26,101 bases of DNA from Acidobacteriota bacterium (GCA_024640445.1 JAHEEZ010000013.1:1-26101), one strand, 5' to 3'. Shown: positions 6,865 to 14,168, numbered from the stretch's first letter. Numbers and translations are program-made. Notes: a model not told the origin generated them from the sequence alone.

Positions 6865-6936
6865 AGAGTTCGAGGCCTGGTAACGCCGCCCTTCCAGGGT
6901 GAGGCGGGTCCCAGGCCGAAGATGAGGAGAAACTCT
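6865..6936 (+). promoter_or_regulatory. rplX-rplE spacer: three nested stems around the rplE ribosome site
   Basis: Three inverted repeats are nested: AGAGTT (6865-6870) with AACTCT (6931-6936); GGCCTGG (6874-6880) with CCAGGCC (6911-6917); CCGCC (6886-6890) with GGCGG (6903-6907). The rplE Shine-Dalgarno GAGGAGA (6924-6930) lies between the middle and outer right arms, so the outer stem would hold it in a closed loop. There is no T tract. A translational role is inference. Confidence 0.55.
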
Positions 6937-6941
6937 GAGAG

Positions 6942-7484
6942 ATGGCAAGATTAAGGGATAAATACAAGAACGAAGTGGCTCCGGCCCTTGCGAAGGAGTT
7001 CGACATCAAGAACCCGATGGCGATTCCCAGGCTCGAGAAGATCGTGGTCAATATGGGTATCGGCGAGGCGATCACGAACTCGAAATTGCTCGATACGGCT
7101 GTTGAGGAACTAAGGCAGATCACCGGGCAGCAGCCTGTGATCACGAAAGCGAAGAAATCGATCGCCGCGTTCAAGCTCAGGGAAGGTATGAGGATCGGTG
7201 CGATGGTCACTCTCAGGGGAGACCGCATGTACGAATTCCTCGACAGGCTGATCTCGGTAGCGCTTCCGCGCGTGAGAGACTTCCGCGGAATCTCCGGCAA
7301 GGCGTTTGATGGCCGCGGAAATTACACGCTCGGGGTCAAGGAGCAGTTGATCTTTCCGGAGATCGACTTCAACAAGGTGGACAAGATGCGCGGGATGAAC
7401 ATCTCCATAGTCTCGACCGCCGGTAATGACGAGATGGGACGCTCGCTTCTCAAATCGCTCGGGATGCCTTTTAGACAGAACTAG
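6942..7484 (+). CDS. rplE: 50S ribosomal protein L5
   Basis: The 180-residue product (family 178-187) starts MARLRDKYKNEVAPALAKEF. It contains NPMAIPRLEKIVVNMGIGEA, QQPVITKAKKSIAAFKLREGM and the C-terminal EIDFNKVDKMRGMNISIVSTA, all diagnostic for L5. L5 binds 5S rRNA with L18 in the central protuberance and contacts S13 across the subunit interface. GAGGAGA at 6924-6930 is the ribosome site, eleven bases from the ATG, inside a potentially paired spacer. It is canonical in the spc operon between rplX and rpsN. Confidence 0.98.
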   Translation: MARLRDKYKNEVAPALAKEFDIKNPMAIPRLEKIVVNMGIGEAITNSKLLDTAVEELRQITGQQPVITKAKKSIAAFKLREGMRIGAMVTLRGDRMYEFLDRLISVALPRVRDFRGISGKAFDGRGNYTLGVKEQLIFPEIDFNKVDKMRGMNISIVSTAGNDEMGRSLLKSLGMPFRQN

Positions 7485-7492
7485 GACCGCGG

Positions 7493-7507
7493 CCCCGGAA
7501 CGGGGCG
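7493..7507 (+). promoter_or_regulatory. rplE-rpsN spacer hairpin
   Basis: GCCCC (7493-7497) pairs with GGGGC (7503-7507) around loop GGAAC, followed by GGAAAAAAATTGAT. It lies nine bases after the rplE stop and thirteen before the rpsN ATG. The run after the stem is A, not T, so on this strand it is not a terminator. Confidence 0.5.
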
Positions 7508-7520
7508 GAAAAAAATTGAT

Positions 7521-7826
7521 ATGGCTAAAGTCAGCAAGATCGTAAAGAACGAGAAGAGAAAGAAGATGGTCGCCCGCTACGCGGGCAAGCGCAAAGCGCT
7601 CAAGAAGATCATCAACAATCCGGAATCGACACCGGAGCAGATCGACGAAGCGGTTATCAAGCTTCAGAAACTACCCAGGGACGCGAGTCCGATCAGGGTC
7701 AAGAACCGCTGTTCGCAGACCGGCCGCCCGCGCGGCTATCTGAGGAAGTTCGGTGTTTCCCGTGTCGCATTGCGCGAACTGGCGCTTCAGGGTCAAATCC
7801 CCGGAGTCGTCAAGTCGAGCTGGTAA
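7521..7826 (+). CDS. rpsN: 30S ribosomal protein S14, zinc-free long form
   Basis: The 101-residue product starts MAKVSKIVKNEKRKKMVARY and ends ALQGQIPGVVKSSW. The conserved centre reads NRCSQTGRPRGYLRKFGVSR with a single cysteine (Cys64). The short zinc form has two CxxC pairs, so this is the long, cysteine-poor C-minus form. S14 assembles late in the 30S head next to S3 and S10. The ribosome site is weak (GGCGG followed by an A run). There is no second S14 gene in the window; whether a zinc-type paralogue exists elsewhere cannot be seen. Confidence 0.97.
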   Translation: MAKVSKIVKNEKRKKMVARYAGKRKALKKIINNPESTPEQIDEAVIKLQKLPRDASPIRVKNRCSQTGRPRGYLRKFGVSRVALRELALQGQIPGVVKSSW

Positions 7827-7926
7827 GCCCGGTTTTCGATACGGCCGCGGCCCAAGGGTAAATCGCGGTGCGTCGGGATCGGAAAAAAAGATCCACAGAC
7901 CTTTTTGTACGGAGTAGAAATTAGTA

Positions 7927-8319
7927 ATGACAGACCCTATCGCAGATATGCTCACCCGGATACGCAACGCGATCGTTGCGAAACATTCGCGTGTGGACAT
8001 TCCCGGATCGAAGCTCAAAATCGAGGTTGCGAGGATCCTGAAGGAAGAAGGCTACATAAACAACTATGTGACCAAGGGCGACAAGCCTAAATTCACCATC
8101 AGGATATTCCTTCGCTATGACGCAAAGGGCGTTTCCTCGATCACTCACTTGTCGAGGGTTTCGCGTCCAGGCAGGCGCGTTTACGTCGGAGCGACGCAGG
8201 TCCCGAAGGTCCTCGGCGGCTACGGGGTGAACATCATCTCCACCTCCCGCGGACTAATGAGCGGGAAACAGGCTCGCCTCGCAAACGTTGGCGGCGAGAT
8301 TCTGGCGAACATCTATTAA
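7927..8319 (+). CDS. rpsH: 30S ribosomal protein S8
   Basis: The 130-residue product (family 130-133) starts MTDPIADMLTRIRNAIVAKH and ends RLANVGGEILANIY, with GYGVNIISTSRGLMSGKQAR before the end, the S8 signature. S8 binds helix 21 of 16S rRNA and is the autogenous regulator of the spc operon in E. coli. Here the upstream 100-bp spacer shows only a GGATC/GATCC stem around an A-rich loop (7878-7896 region), which I do not claim as an S8 target. GGAG at about 7911 is some twelve bases from the ATG, a long spacing. Confidence 0.98.
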   Translation: MTDPIADMLTRIRNAIVAKHSRVDIPGSKLKIEVARILKEEGYINNYVTKGDKPKFTIRIFLRYDAKGVSSITHLSRVSRPGRRVYVGATQVPKVLGGYGVNIISTSRGLMSGKQARLANVGGEILANIY

Positions 8320-8336
8320 TCCGCCGGGAAGCGGAT
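8319..8336 (+). promoter_or_regulatory. rpsH-rplF spacer hairpin overlapping the stop codon
   Basis: ATCCGC (8319-8324) pairs with GCGGAT (8331-8336) around CGGGAA. The first base is the last base of the rpsH TAA. There is no T tract. The rplF ribosome site (AGAGGT, about 8359-8364) is outside the stem. Confidence 0.5.
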
Positions 8337-8369
8337 GGGGCGCCGAATGCGTTCCGAGCAGAGGTAATT

Positions 8370-8930
8370 ATGTCGCGCGTAGGAAAGAAACCAATCGAAT
8401 TGCCGTCCGGTGTGACGGTCACGGTTAAGGAAGACGAGGTGGAGGTCAAGGGCCCGAAAGGAACTCTCACGACCCCGATCCCGAAAGGCATCGAGTTCAA
8501 ACTCGAGGAAGGGGTGCTGACGGCTGAGCGCGAGAGCGACGAATACGCCGCGATGCACGGCCTCGCGCGTGCTCTCGCGAGCAACGCTGTCACGGGTGTA
8601 ACGGAAGGCTTTTCCCGGCAGATGGATGTGGTCGGCGTCGGATACAAAGCCGAGGTGCAGGGCAAGAAGTTGCTCTTCGCACTCGGGTATTCGCATCCGA
8701 TCGAGTATTCCCTGCCTGACGGAATTGAAGCTTCCGCCGAGAGGGTGCCCTCAAAAGCGTCGATCAATCAGTACCAGACGACACTGACGCTGAGCGGCAT
8801 CGACAAGCAGCTGCTCGGGCAGGTCGCCGCGGAGCTGGCGCGTCTTCGCAAACCTGACGCCTACAAGGGCAAGGGCATTCGTTACGCCGAAAGGTTCTAT
8901 CGTCTGAAGCAGGGTAAGACCGCTTCCTAA
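8370..8930 (+). CDS. rplF: 50S ribosomal protein L6
   Basis: The 186-residue product starts MSRVGKKPIELPSGVTVTVK and has the duplicated L6 fold. The first repeat carries VEVKGPKGTLT. The second carries LTLSGIDKQLLGQVAAELARLR and then the conserved DAYKGKGIRYA near 163-173. L6 binds helix 97 of 23S rRNA near the factor-binding site. Length is slightly above the family norm (176-182). AGAGGT just upstream of TAATT is an acceptable ribosome site. It is flanked by rpsH and rplR as usual. Confidence 0.98.
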   Translation: MSRVGKKPIELPSGVTVTVKEDEVEVKGPKGTLTTPIPKGIEFKLEEGVLTAERESDEYAAMHGLARALASNAVTGVTEGFSRQMDVVGVGYKAEVQGKKLLFALGYSHPIEYSLPDGIEASAERVPSKASINQYQTTLTLSGIDKQLLGQVAAELARLRKPDAYKGKGIRYAERFYRLKQGKTAS

Positions 8931-8944
8931 GGATGTGATTCGGC

Positions 8945-8976
8945 GCGCCGGCGGACCAGGTCCGCGACGGCGGCGC
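8945..8976 (+). promoter_or_regulatory. rplF-rplR spacer GC-rich hairpin
   Basis: The inner stem is GCGGAC (8951-8956) with GTCCGC (8960-8965) around CAG. The outer stem is GCGCCG (8945-8950) with CGGCGC (8971-8976), leaving five unpaired bases on the right side. It lies between the rplF stop (8930) and the rplR start (8990), with no T tract. Confidence 0.55.
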
Positions 8977-8989
8977 GGAGAGTTGAGAT

Positions 8990-9469
8990 ATGGCAAACAA
9001 GAGCAGAGCAGATATAAGGCGCAGCGTTCATTCCCGTATCCGGAAGAAAGTGCGCGGCACCACCGTCCGGCCGAGACTGGCGGTTTACAGAAGCACCAAT
9101 CACATTTACGCGCAGGTTATCGACGATTTGTCCGGCAAGACGCTGGCGTCCGCTTCAACGCTTGAGAAGGAATTCAAGGGCAAGACCGGCGGCAACATCG
9201 AAGCAGCGCAGGTGATAGGCAAAATGATCGCCGACCGCGCGAAGACCGCGGGCGTGGCTGAAGTCGTTTTTGACAGGGGCGGATACGTTTACCACGGAAG
9301 GGTGAAGGCGCTTATCGACGCCAGCCGCGAAGCGGGACTGAACCGCGACGGAAACGGCGCGTCGGCGAAACCAGCCGGAAAGGAAGCGAAGGCTGAAGAA
9401 GCGGCACCCGCGGAAAAGGCGGAGCCTGAAGCGAAGTCGGAAGAGGAAGCGAAATCCGAAGAAGAATAA
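8990..9469 (+). CDS. rplR: 50S ribosomal protein L18 with acidic C-terminal tail
   Basis: Residues 1-117 form a normal L18: SRIRKKVRGTTVRPRLAVYR, then HIYAQVIDDLSGKTLASAS, and the end VFDRGGYVYHGRVKALIDA followed by REAGL, where most L18 proteins stop. L18 carries 5S rRNA with L5 into the central protuberance. A further 42 residues (118-159) are rich in A, E and K and end KSEEEAKSEEE, very like the L22 end (SSEEE). Total 159 residues versus about 117-122. The rpsE start lies eight bases after the stop. Confidence 0.97.
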   Translation: MANKSRADIRRSVHSRIRKKVRGTTVRPRLAVYRSTNHIYAQVIDDLSGKTLASASTLEKEFKGKTGGNIEAAQVIGKMIADRAKTAGVAEVVFDRGGYVYHGRVKALIDASREAGLNRDGNGASAKPAGKEAKAEEAAPAEKAEPEAKSEEEAKSEEE

Positions 9470-9476
9470 CTAAACG

Positions 9477-9983
9477 ATGAACAACAAACACAGAATTTCA
9501 CCGGACGGACTCATCCTTAAAGAGCACCTGATCTCCATCAACCGCGTGACCAAAGTGGTCAAGGGCGGTAAGAACCTCTCGTTCGCGGCATTGATGGTCG
9601 TCGGTGATGAGGCCGGTCACGTCGGATTCGGAACCGGAAAGGCGAAAGAGGTCCCGAGCGCTATCAAGAAGGCGATCGAATCCGCGAAGAACAACCTGAT
9701 CAAGGTGACGCTGATCGAAAACACCTTGCCGCATGAGATCCTTGGCCGCTACGGAGCCGGAAAAGTACTTATCAAGCCTGCGTCGGAAGGTACGGGTGTG
9801 ATCGCGGGCGGAGCGGTACGCGCTGTCATGCAGGCGGTCGGCGTGCAGAATGTCAGGACCAAGATCCTCGGCAGCAACAATCCGCACAACGTCATACGCG
9901 CCACCTTTGACGGCCTCCTGAAGATGAAGGACCCGTTTGAGGTAGCCCGCCTGCGCGGCAAGCAGGTTGAGGAACTTATGTAG
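9477..9983 (+). CDS. rpsE: 30S ribosomal protein S5
   Basis: The 168-residue product contains the S5 double-stranded-RNA-binding-like domain with INRVTKVVKGGKNLSFAALM (about 22-41) and VGFGTGKAKEVPSAIKKAIE. The C-terminal domain has GTGVIAGGAVRAVMQAVGV and GSNNPHNVIRATFDGL. S5 lies by the mRNA entry and affects decoding fidelity. The start at ATG 9477 (MNNKHRISPDGLILKEHLI) is supported by homology only, as no strong ribosome site precedes it. Length is normal. Confidence 0.98.
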   Translation: MNNKHRISPDGLILKEHLISINRVTKVVKGGKNLSFAALMVVGDEAGHVGFGTGKAKEVPSAIKKAIESAKNNLIKVTLIENTLPHEILGRYGAGKVLIKPASEGTGVIAGGAVRAVMQAVGVQNVRTKILGSNNPHNVIRATFDGLLKMKDPFEVARLRGKQVEELM

Positions 9984-9989
9984 CATTGA

Positions 9990-10005
9990 CCGCGGCGATC
10001 CGCGG
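9990..10005 (+). promoter_or_regulatory. rpsE-rpmD spacer hairpin CCGCGG-CGAT-CCGCGG
   Basis: Two copies of the self-complementary hexamer CCGCGG (9990-9995 and 10000-10005) flank CGAT and can form a 6-bp stem. It lies between the rpsE stop and the preferred rpmD ATG at 10019, which supports noncoding status for this stretch. Confidence 0.5.
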
Positions 10006-10018
10006 AACGGTGAAGGAT

Positions 10019-10222
10019 ATGGCAAAGAAAGATTCAGAGAACAAAGGCGGAACGATCAAGATCCAGTATTACAAGAGCTCGATCGGCTATCCGGAAAAGC
10101 AGAAGGCGATGGTCAGAGGGCTCGGTTTTTCGAAGCTCAACCAGATACGGGAGAAGCCCGACAACGCCTCGATGCGAGGCGTTGTGGCGAAGATCCCGCA
10201 CATCCTCCGCATCGTCGAATAG
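10019..10222 (+). CDS. rpmD: 50S ribosomal protein L30
   Basis: The 67-residue product contains IKIQYYKSSIGYPEKQKAMV and RGLGFSKLNQIREKPDNASM, the L30 signature. L30 is a small 50S protein near the 5S rRNA region. I chose ATG 10019 (MAKKDSENKGG). The open frame reaches back to a TTG at 9986, but that would translate a CCGCGG hairpin and add residues absent from the family (about 58-62). The purine run GGTGAAGGA abuts the ATG, so the ribosome-site spacing is unusually short. It is canonical between rpsE and rplO. Confidence 0.94.
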   Translation: MAKKDSENKGGTIKIQYYKSSIGYPEKQKAMVRGLGFSKLNQIREKPDNASMRGVVAKIPHILRIVE

Positions 10223-10238
10223 TTCCAGTTTACCGATC

Positions 10239-10256
10239 GGCGGCCTGTGTGCCGCC
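10239..10256 (+). promoter_or_regulatory. rpmD-rplO spacer hairpin
   Basis: GGCGGC (10239-10244) pairs with GCCGCC (10251-10256) around CTGTGT. It lies between the rpmD stop (10222) and the rplO ribosome site GAGGAAAG (about 10271-10278). There is no T tract. Confidence 0.5.
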
Positions 10257-10281
10257 CGAACAGATATTCTGAGGAAAGAAA

Positions 10282-10779
10282 ATGGCATTATCACTTAATA
10301 ATCTGAAGCCGCCGGCGGGTTCCACGCACAAGAAGAAACGCCGCGGACGCGGTCCCGGGTCCGGAAACGGCAAGACCGCCGGAAGGGGCCACAAGGGCCA
10401 GAAGTCGCGCTCGGGTTACTCTCGCAGGGCGGGTTTTGAGGGCGGACAGATGCCGCTCCAGCGCCGTCTGCCGAAGCGCGGGTTCACCAACATATTCAAG
10501 AAACTGTGGATCGAGGTCCGTCTCTCGACGCTCGAAGAGAACTTCAGTTCCGGCGACGATGTGACGCCGGAGGTTCTGCACGAGCGCGGCCTGATCAAGA
10601 AAGCGAAGCACGACCTGGTCATTCTCGGAAATGGCGAGGTCACCAAGAAGCTCAATATTTATGCGCACCGCTTCACGAAATCCGCGAAGGCCAAGGTCGA
10701 AAAGGCCGGAGGAATTGCCCATCTGATCGTACGGTCGGCGGATGTTGCGGAAACGGAAGAAGGCCCGGCGGCTGAATAG
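10282..10779 (+). CDS. rplO: 50S ribosomal protein L15
   Basis: The 165-residue product starts MALSLNNLKPPAGSTHKKKR. It has the flexible Gly/Arg-rich N-terminal arm RGRGPGSGNGKTAGRGHKGQ and then GFEGGQMPLQRRLPKRGFTN, typical of L15, and the globular part with HRFTKSAKAKVEKAGG. L15 is a late-assembly 50S protein whose arm threads into 23S rRNA. The end is mildly acidic (ETEEGPAAE) and makes the protein somewhat longer than usual (about 145-150). GAGGAAAG is a good ribosome site. Confidence 0.98.
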   Translation: MALSLNNLKPPAGSTHKKKRRGRGPGSGNGKTAGRGHKGQKSRSGYSRRAGFEGGQMPLQRRLPKRGFTNIFKKLWIEVRLSTLEENFSSGDDVTPEVLHERGLIKKAKHDLVILGNGEVTKKLNIYAHRFTKSAKAKVEKAGGIAHLIVRSADVAETEEGPAAE

Positions 10780-10852
10780 CGACGGGTGCGGGTCCGTTTG
10801 CGGGATGCGGTTCCGCCCGGAGCGGACTGCATAAAGACAGGTTGAGAGTATT

Positions 10853-12271
10853 ATGGATAAGTTTTTTGCCGCAGTTCAGAATATCTTCAAGGTCCCCGAG
10901 CTGAGGAAACGCGTGATGTTCACGCTGATGCTGCTCGCGATCTACCGGCTCGGTTCGCACATAACGATGCCGGGGGTCAACGAAGAGCGTCTGGCCCAGG
11001 TCTGGCAGGCGGTGAGCGGAACCCTGCTCGGGATCCTCGATATTTTCTCGGGCGGCAACTTCCGGACGATCTCGGTTCTCGCCCTCGGCGTGATGCCATA
11101 TATCACGGCGTCGATCATCATGCAGTTGATGCCGGTTCTATACCCACAGCTGAAGAAGATCCAGGAAGAGGGAGAGGTCGGACGGCAGAAGATGAACCAG
11201 TGGACGCGCTACCTGACGGTGGTGCTTTGCTCGGTCCAGTCGTTCTTTATTGCAACGTGGCTTCAGTCGAACGGCGTTATCGCGAACACCTGGTGGCTTT
11301 CGATGATGAGCGTCGTTACGCTTACGACGGGAACTATCTTCGTTATGTGGCTCGGCGAGCAGATTACCGAACGCGGTATTGGCAATGGCATCTCGCTGCT
11401 GATCTTCGCCGGCATTCTGATCCAGCTTCCCAGCGCGCTGACGCAGGTTTCTGCAAGGGTGTCGCAGGGCGACGCCCTACAGACGCTCGGCGTTCTGTTC
11501 CTGCTCGTCGCGCTGATCGCCCTGACGGCTTTGATCGTGTATATGGAATCGGCAAGGCGGAACATTGCGATCAGCTACGCCAGCCGCAGAGTGGGGAACC
11601 AGGTCTTCAAGGGTCAGGAGACCAGCCTGCCACTGAAATTCAACATGGGAGGCGTCATCCCGATCATCTTTGCGTCGTCGGTGCTGGCGATGCCGCAAAC
11701 GCTCTTTTCGGCGATTCCTGCCGACCTTCAGAACCAGGACTTGTTTTGGACGAAGGTGCAGGTGTTCTTCAGCCAGTTTCGCGGCGGCGATCCGTACTAC
11801 GAATTCGTTTTCATAGGCCTGATCGTCCTGTTCACATTCTTTTACATAACGATCATTTTCAATACCGATGAGGTCGCGGACAATCTTCGCAAACACGGCG
11901 GCTTTGTTCCCGGGATAAGACCCGGGGCGCCGACCGCGGATTACCTGAACACGGTGATGACGAGGCTGACGACCATCGGCGCGATTTATCTCGCGATCGT
12001 TGTGTTCATACCGCAGTTGATGCTCGCAGGCTTTAATGTGGGCCGCCTGCCGTTCATCGGGCAGACGCTGGATAATTTCTTTACAACGACGCCCGGCCTG
12101 CAGTGGGTCCCGACGGGTCTCGGTTACCAGTTCTTCTTCGGCGGTTCGTCCCTTCTGATCATCGTGGCGGTGGCGATGGACACTGTGGCGCAGGTTGAGG
12201 CGCAGCTCGTGATGCGGAATTATGAAGGATTTCTCGGCGCCGGTTCAAGATTGAGGGGTCGAAGGAGCTAG
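10853..12271 (+). CDS. secY: Protein translocase subunit SecY
   Basis: The 472-residue inner-membrane protein has the hydrophobic-segment pattern of SecY (ten expected). It shows GSHITMPGVN after the first segment, FSGGNFRTISVLALGVMPYITASIIMQL split over the plug/TM2 region (about 63-90), WLGEQITERGIGNGISLLIF (about 166-185), and the cytoplasmic loop ESARRNIAISYASRR used for ribosome and SecA binding. SecY forms the export channel with SecE and SecG. It ends the spc operon, and adk follows after 16 bases. Length is slightly above E. coli SecY (443). AGGTTGAGAG provides the ribosome site. Confidence 0.98.
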   Translation: MDKFFAAVQNIFKVPELRKRVMFTLMLLAIYRLGSHITMPGVNEERLAQVWQAVSGTLLGILDIFSGGNFRTISVLALGVMPYITASIIMQLMPVLYPQLKKIQEEGEVGRQKMNQWTRYLTVVLCSVQSFFIATWLQSNGVIANTWWLSMMSVVTLTTGTIFVMWLGEQITERGIGNGISLLIFAGILIQLPSALTQVSARVSQGDALQTLGVLFLLVALIALTALIVYMESARRNIAISYASRRVGNQVFKGQETSLPLKFNMGGVIPIIFASSVLAMPQTLFSAIPADLQNQDLFWTKVQVFFSQFRGGDPYYEFVFIGLIVLFTFFYITIIFNTDEVADNLRKHGGFVPGIRPGAPTADYLNTVMTRLTTIGAIYLAIVVFIPQLMLAGFNVGRLPFIGQTLDNFFTTTPGLQWVPTGLGYQFFFGGSSLLIIVAVAMDTVAQVEAQLVMRNYEGFLGAGSRLRGRRS

Positions 12272-12287
12272 CCTTCGCGGAGTCGGT

Positions 12288-12953
12288 ATGTTGAAGATCA
12301 TAGTTCTGATAGGGGCGCCCGGGGCGGGCAAAGGCACTCAGGCAAGGCTGCTTGAGTCCAGGCTTGGAATACCCCAGATCTCGACCGGCGACATGTTCAG
12401 GGAGATGAAGGATGCGGACACGCCCCTCGCGCGCGAGGTCCGCGGGATTCTCGCATCGGGCATGCTGGTTCCGGACGAACTGACGTTCGAGATGGTCAAA
12501 GCGAGGACGGCAAGGGGCGATTGCAAAGGTACGTTCGTGCTTGACGGTTTTCCCAGGACGGCGGTGCAGGCGAGGATGCTTGAATCACTTTCCGCACAGC
12601 AGGGCAAACCCATTGAGGCGATCCTGGTGGATGTGCCGGCTGAGATACTTGAAAGAAGGCTTACAGGGCGGAGAAGCTGTCCCGAATGCGGAGAGATATA
12701 CAATATCCATTTCAAGGCCCCTGAGTTGGCAGGTTTTTGCGATCTGCATCCTGAGACCGAGTTGTTTCAACGAGCGGACGACACCGCGGAAAAAGTGAGG
12801 GTGCGGCTGGAGACCTACGAAGAGAACACAAAGCCTCTTCTGGAATACTACGAGGGTTCGGGCAGGCTCCAGAGAATCGATGGCACACGCGAACCGGAAG
12901 AGATATACAAAGAGATGGAGTCTCTTGTCGGGTCCAGCGTCGTAGTCGGTTGA
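12288..12953 (+). CDS. adk: Adenylate kinase (zinc-type lid)
   Basis: The 221-residue enzyme interconverts ATP + AMP and 2 ADP in the cytoplasm. The P-loop GAPGAGKGTQ lies at 9-18, the AMP-binding STGDMFR at 32-38 and LDGFPRT at 85-91. The long LID domain has a metal-type knuckle: Cys131 and Cys134 in CPEC, then Cys151 and His154 in CDLH, where many zinc-lid enzymes have a second Cys pair. QRADD (161-165) closes the lid. GGAG upstream gives a usable ribosome site. The secY-adk-map order is common in many phyla. Confidence 0.97.
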   Translation: MLKIIVLIGAPGAGKGTQARLLESRLGIPQISTGDMFREMKDADTPLAREVRGILASGMLVPDELTFEMVKARTARGDCKGTFVLDGFPRTAVQARMLESLSAQQGKPIEAILVDVPAEILERRLTGRRSCPECGEIYNIHFKAPELAGFCDLHPETELFQRADDTAEKVRVRLETYEENTKPLLEYYEGSGRLQRIDGTREPEEIYKEMESLVGSSVVVG

Positions 12954-13018
12954 GCCCGCGGGTCTTCCCAAAAGGGGTTCTGTGTACGAAGCGAAAAGCG
13001 GTTTTTTTCGAAGACAAT

Positions 13019-13034
13019 CCCAGCTTTTGCTGGG
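13019..13034 (+). promoter_or_regulatory. Hairpin just upstream of the preferred map start
   Basis: CCCAGC (13019-13024) pairs with GCTGGG (13029-13034) around TTTT, ending seven bases before ATG 13042. It occupies the ribosome-binding region of that ATG. If translation starts at GTG 12982 instead, the hairpin lies within the coding sequence. Confidence 0.4.
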
Positions 13035-13041
13035 CAGACGA

Positions 13042-13839
13042 ATGATCATTGCCAAGTCAAAAAGCGATCTTGAGAAAATGCGCGCGGTAGGCGAACTGAT
13101 CGCGGGCGTGCGTGAAGCGCTCAGGGAGATGGTGCAGCCGGGCATCTCCACGCTGGAATTGGATGCCGCGGCCGAGAAGATGATCCGTGACGCAGGAGCG
13201 TATCCAACGTTCCTTGGCTATCACGGCTTTCCGTTCTCGATATGCGCTTCGGTGAATGAGGCTGTCGTGCATGGCTTTCCTTCGGAATACGAGTTGAAGG
13301 AAGGCGACATCTTTTCGATGGACATGGGGGCGACGCTCGAAGGCTTTGTCGGCGACACGGCGACCACTGTTCCTCTCGGTGAGATAACTGACGAACTGAA
13401 ACAGCTTTTGAAAGTGACCGAAGAAAGCCTGCATCTTGGCATAGCCGAATGCTGGCCGGGCAACAGGGTAGGCGACATAGGCTGGGCGGTTCAGACGATC
13501 GCAGAAAAATATGGCTACGGGATAGTCCAGGGCTATACGGGACACGGGATCGGCAGGAACATGCATGAGGCGCCTCAGATCCCGAACTACGGAAGGCGTG
13601 GGACTCGGGAGAAGATCCGATCCGGCTTCGTCTTCGCGATCGAACCGATGCTGAACCTGGGGACCCCCGAAACGAGGACCCTTTCGGATGGATGGACGGT
13701 CGTAACCGCCGACGGCAAGCCGTCGGCTCATTTCGAACATACGGTTGCGATCACGAACGAAGGTCCGGAGATTTTGACTCTTACGAAAGAGCAAAAGCGG
13801 AAACTCAAGGAAACAAAGGGCGAATCAGCGAGCGCTTAA
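13042..13839 (+). CDS. map: Methionine aminopeptidase, type I
   Basis: This 265-residue metalloprotease removes the N-terminal Met from nascent proteins. All five metal ligands are present: Asp94 and Asp105 (in SMDMGATLEGFVGDTATT), His168 (GHGIGRNMHEAP), Glu201 (IEPML) and Glu232 (FEHTV); His77 (NEAVVHGFP) is the substrate-binding histidine. There is no N-terminal zinc finger or SH3-type extension, so it is class Ia-like. The start is uncertain. ATG 13042 gives the conserved MIIAKSKSDLEKMR, but GTG 12982 has the better ribosome site (AAAGGGG, 12971-12977) and would add 20 residues. Confidence 0.96.
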   Translation: MIIAKSKSDLEKMRAVGELIAGVREALREMVQPGISTLELDAAAEKMIRDAGAYPTFLGYHGFPFSICASVNEAVVHGFPSEYELKEGDIFSMDMGATLEGFVGDTATTVPLGEITDELKQLLKVTEESLHLGIAECWPGNRVGDIGWAVQTIAEKYGYGIVQGYTGHGIGRNMHEAPQIPNYGRRGTREKIRSGFVFAIEPMLNLGTPETRTLSDGWTVVTADGKPSAHFEHTVAITNEGPEILTLTKEQKRKLKETKGESASA

Positions 13840-13840
13840 C

Positions 13841-13869
13841 TTGAATGTCCGATAGAAACAGAGTAAGAT
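13841..13869 (+). promoter_or_regulatory. Candidate sigma-70-type promoter for infA-rpmJ-rpsM...
   Basis: TTGAAT (13841-13846) and TAAGAT (13864-13869) are separated by exactly 17 bases, each with four of six consensus matches. The pair lies just after the map stop and about 40 bases before the infA ATG. It would let the translation genes from infA onward be transcribed independently of secY-adk-map. Judged by eye only. Confidence 0.45.
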
Positions 13870-13909
13870 TTATGGTTTGTCCAACCCGCTGAAGTTGGTC
13901 TTGAGTGTT

Positions 13910-14134
13910 ATGTCAAAAGAAGAAGCAATAGAAGTGACGGCAACCGTGGTCGATACGCTTCCGAACGCCCTTTTCAAGGTGAAATTGGACGACAACAAAG
14001 ACCACGAAGTGCTGGCTCACATATCCGGCAAGATGAGGAAGCATTTCATACGCATATTGCCGGGCGACAGGGTTCTTGTGGAACTGTCGCCGTACGACCT
14101 GAGCCGCGGCCGGATCACCTACCGTTACAAGTAA
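13910..14134 (+). CDS. infA: Translation initiation factor IF-1
   Basis: The 74-residue OB-fold protein starts MSKEEAIEVTATVVDTLPNA. It contains FKVKLDDNKDHEVLAHISGK and the conserved RILPGDRVLVELSPYDLSRG followed by RITYRYK. IF-1 occupies the A site during initiation. The family length is 72 residues, so ATG 13910 is correct. The open frame extends to a TTG at 13877, but the extra 11 residues have no counterpart in the family. The ribosome site is weak (TTGAG). Confidence 0.97.
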   Translation: MSKEEAIEVTATVVDTLPNALFKVKLDDNKDHEVLAHISGKMRKHFIRILPGDRVLVELSPYDLSRGRITYRYK

Positions 14135-14168
14135 GAGTGGGTGGCGAACGGATCAAGGAGAGATAGGA

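Noticed and set aside
9986..10018. TTG start giving a 78-residue L30
   Set aside because: It would translate the CCGCGG hairpin and exceed the family length; ATG 10019 fits.
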